From Clostridium sp. OF03-18AA (GTDB lineage Bacteria; Bacillota; Clostridia; Lachnospirales; Lachnospiraceae), in contig NZ_QUEP01000004.1 of assembly GCF_003478035.1 (NCBI RefSeq), forward strand, positions 270,667 through 334,666: DNA of 64,000 nucleotides, written 5' to 3'. Below are positions 63,967 through 64,000 of the stretch, piece by piece. A program made the position numbers and the translations under genes. The notes below the pieces were generated by a model. That model was not told the DNA's origin. It saw only the letters and a list, made by a program, of their open reading frames with translations, and did not search any database. How positions within the stretch are numbered: position 1 is the first letter of the stretch; every line of letters starts with the position of its first letter.

Positions 63967-64000
63967 ATGAGAGAACTTGACAATAATGCACATTCAGTAT
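63967..64000 (+). CDS. Partial ORF, possible IS200/IS605 transposase TnpA (3' end outside window)
   Basis: ATG at 63967, 36 bp after a good promoter; the visible part reads MRELDNNAHSV. TnpA proteins of the IS200/IS605 family commonly carry N-A-H-S-V close to the N-terminus, before the YHL segment. Only 11 residues are visible, so this is a tentative match. Confidence 0.4.
   Translation, partial: MRELDNNAHSV

Larger units (their letters stand above)
63685..64000 (+). mobile_element. Possible left end of an IS200/IS605-type element
   Basis: An imperfect palindrome, CCCACC/GGTGG around TCTATA, lies at about 63688-63704, and the window ends in what looks like the start of tnpA. Single-strand hairpins near the ends are a feature of IS200/IS605. 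The other end is outside the window. Apart from this hairpin and the promoter at 63903, the gap 63643-63966 holds nothing recognised. Confidence 0.35.

Overview
The window comes from a spore-forming, low-to-mid GC Firmicute of the class Clostridia, most likely a Lachnospiraceae-type gut bacterium; the species cannot be fixed from sequence alone. The main evidence is a division and cell-wall (dcw) cluster that runs straight into spoIIGA-sigE, the sporulation block rpsT-gpr-spoIIP-lepA-hemW, a CIRCE-controlled hrcA-grpE-dnaK-dnaJ operon, a Spo0E-like phosphatase, and Tn916-family element genes. Many genes start with TTG or GTG.

Layout. 1-2500: right end of a Tn916-family integrative conjugative element (sigma-like regulator, HTH protein, a 407-bp spacer with nested inverted repeats, xis, int), ending just upstream of ychF. 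2547-5291: ychF and a reverse-strand abgA-like amidohydrolase with hairpins in its 5' leader. 5600-6734: a consensus Spo0A box, lgt and a 50-residue Spo0E-like gene. 6947-21420: DnaA box, sigma-A promoter, 10-bp-phased GTGG boxes, then mraZ-rsmH-ftsL-ftsI-(YkgJ-type protein)-spoVD-mraY-murD-ftsW-murA-ftsQ-ftsZ; murG, murC, murE and murF are absent. 21752-23506: a spoIIG-type promoter with a long spacer, spoIIGA and sigE. 23688-30681: zinc-ribbon membrane protein, DegV, orphan histidine kinase, GerMN lipoprotein and ComEC, the last probably starting at ATT. 31059-36507: FbpA/AfuA-type ABC importer flanked by a TIM-barrel protein and a PHP phosphatase. 36687-48220: holA, rpsT, gpr, spoIIP, MATE transporter, lepA, double-NUDIX protein, hemW. 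48358-50782: glgC-glgD. 50976-51689: 3D-domain protein. 52477-57599: heat-shock operon. 57600-58764: structured repeat, two-repeat CRISPR-like remnant and a 5'-truncated gltS pseudogene. 58879-63221: prmA-rsmE and a cysteine desulfurase-thiI pair. 63315-63551: an HPr-like protein without the catalytic histidine. The right edge probably enters an IS200/IS605-type tnpA.

The most unusual content is between genes. Several families of dispersed palindromic repeats are present. The clearest is a family of about 200 bp (copies at 37706, 37937, 51822, 57703 and partial copies at 52049 and 52187). Each full copy folds into one long nested hairpin with a constant terminal loop and constant internal-loop bases, while stem sequences differ between copies with changes on both sides. 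A second family forms 135-bp tandem units of three hairpins upstream of gpr, with single copies elsewhere. Regulatory sites that can be read directly include CIRCE, several sigma-A promoters with 17-bp spacers, the Spo0A box and the spoIIG-like promoter.
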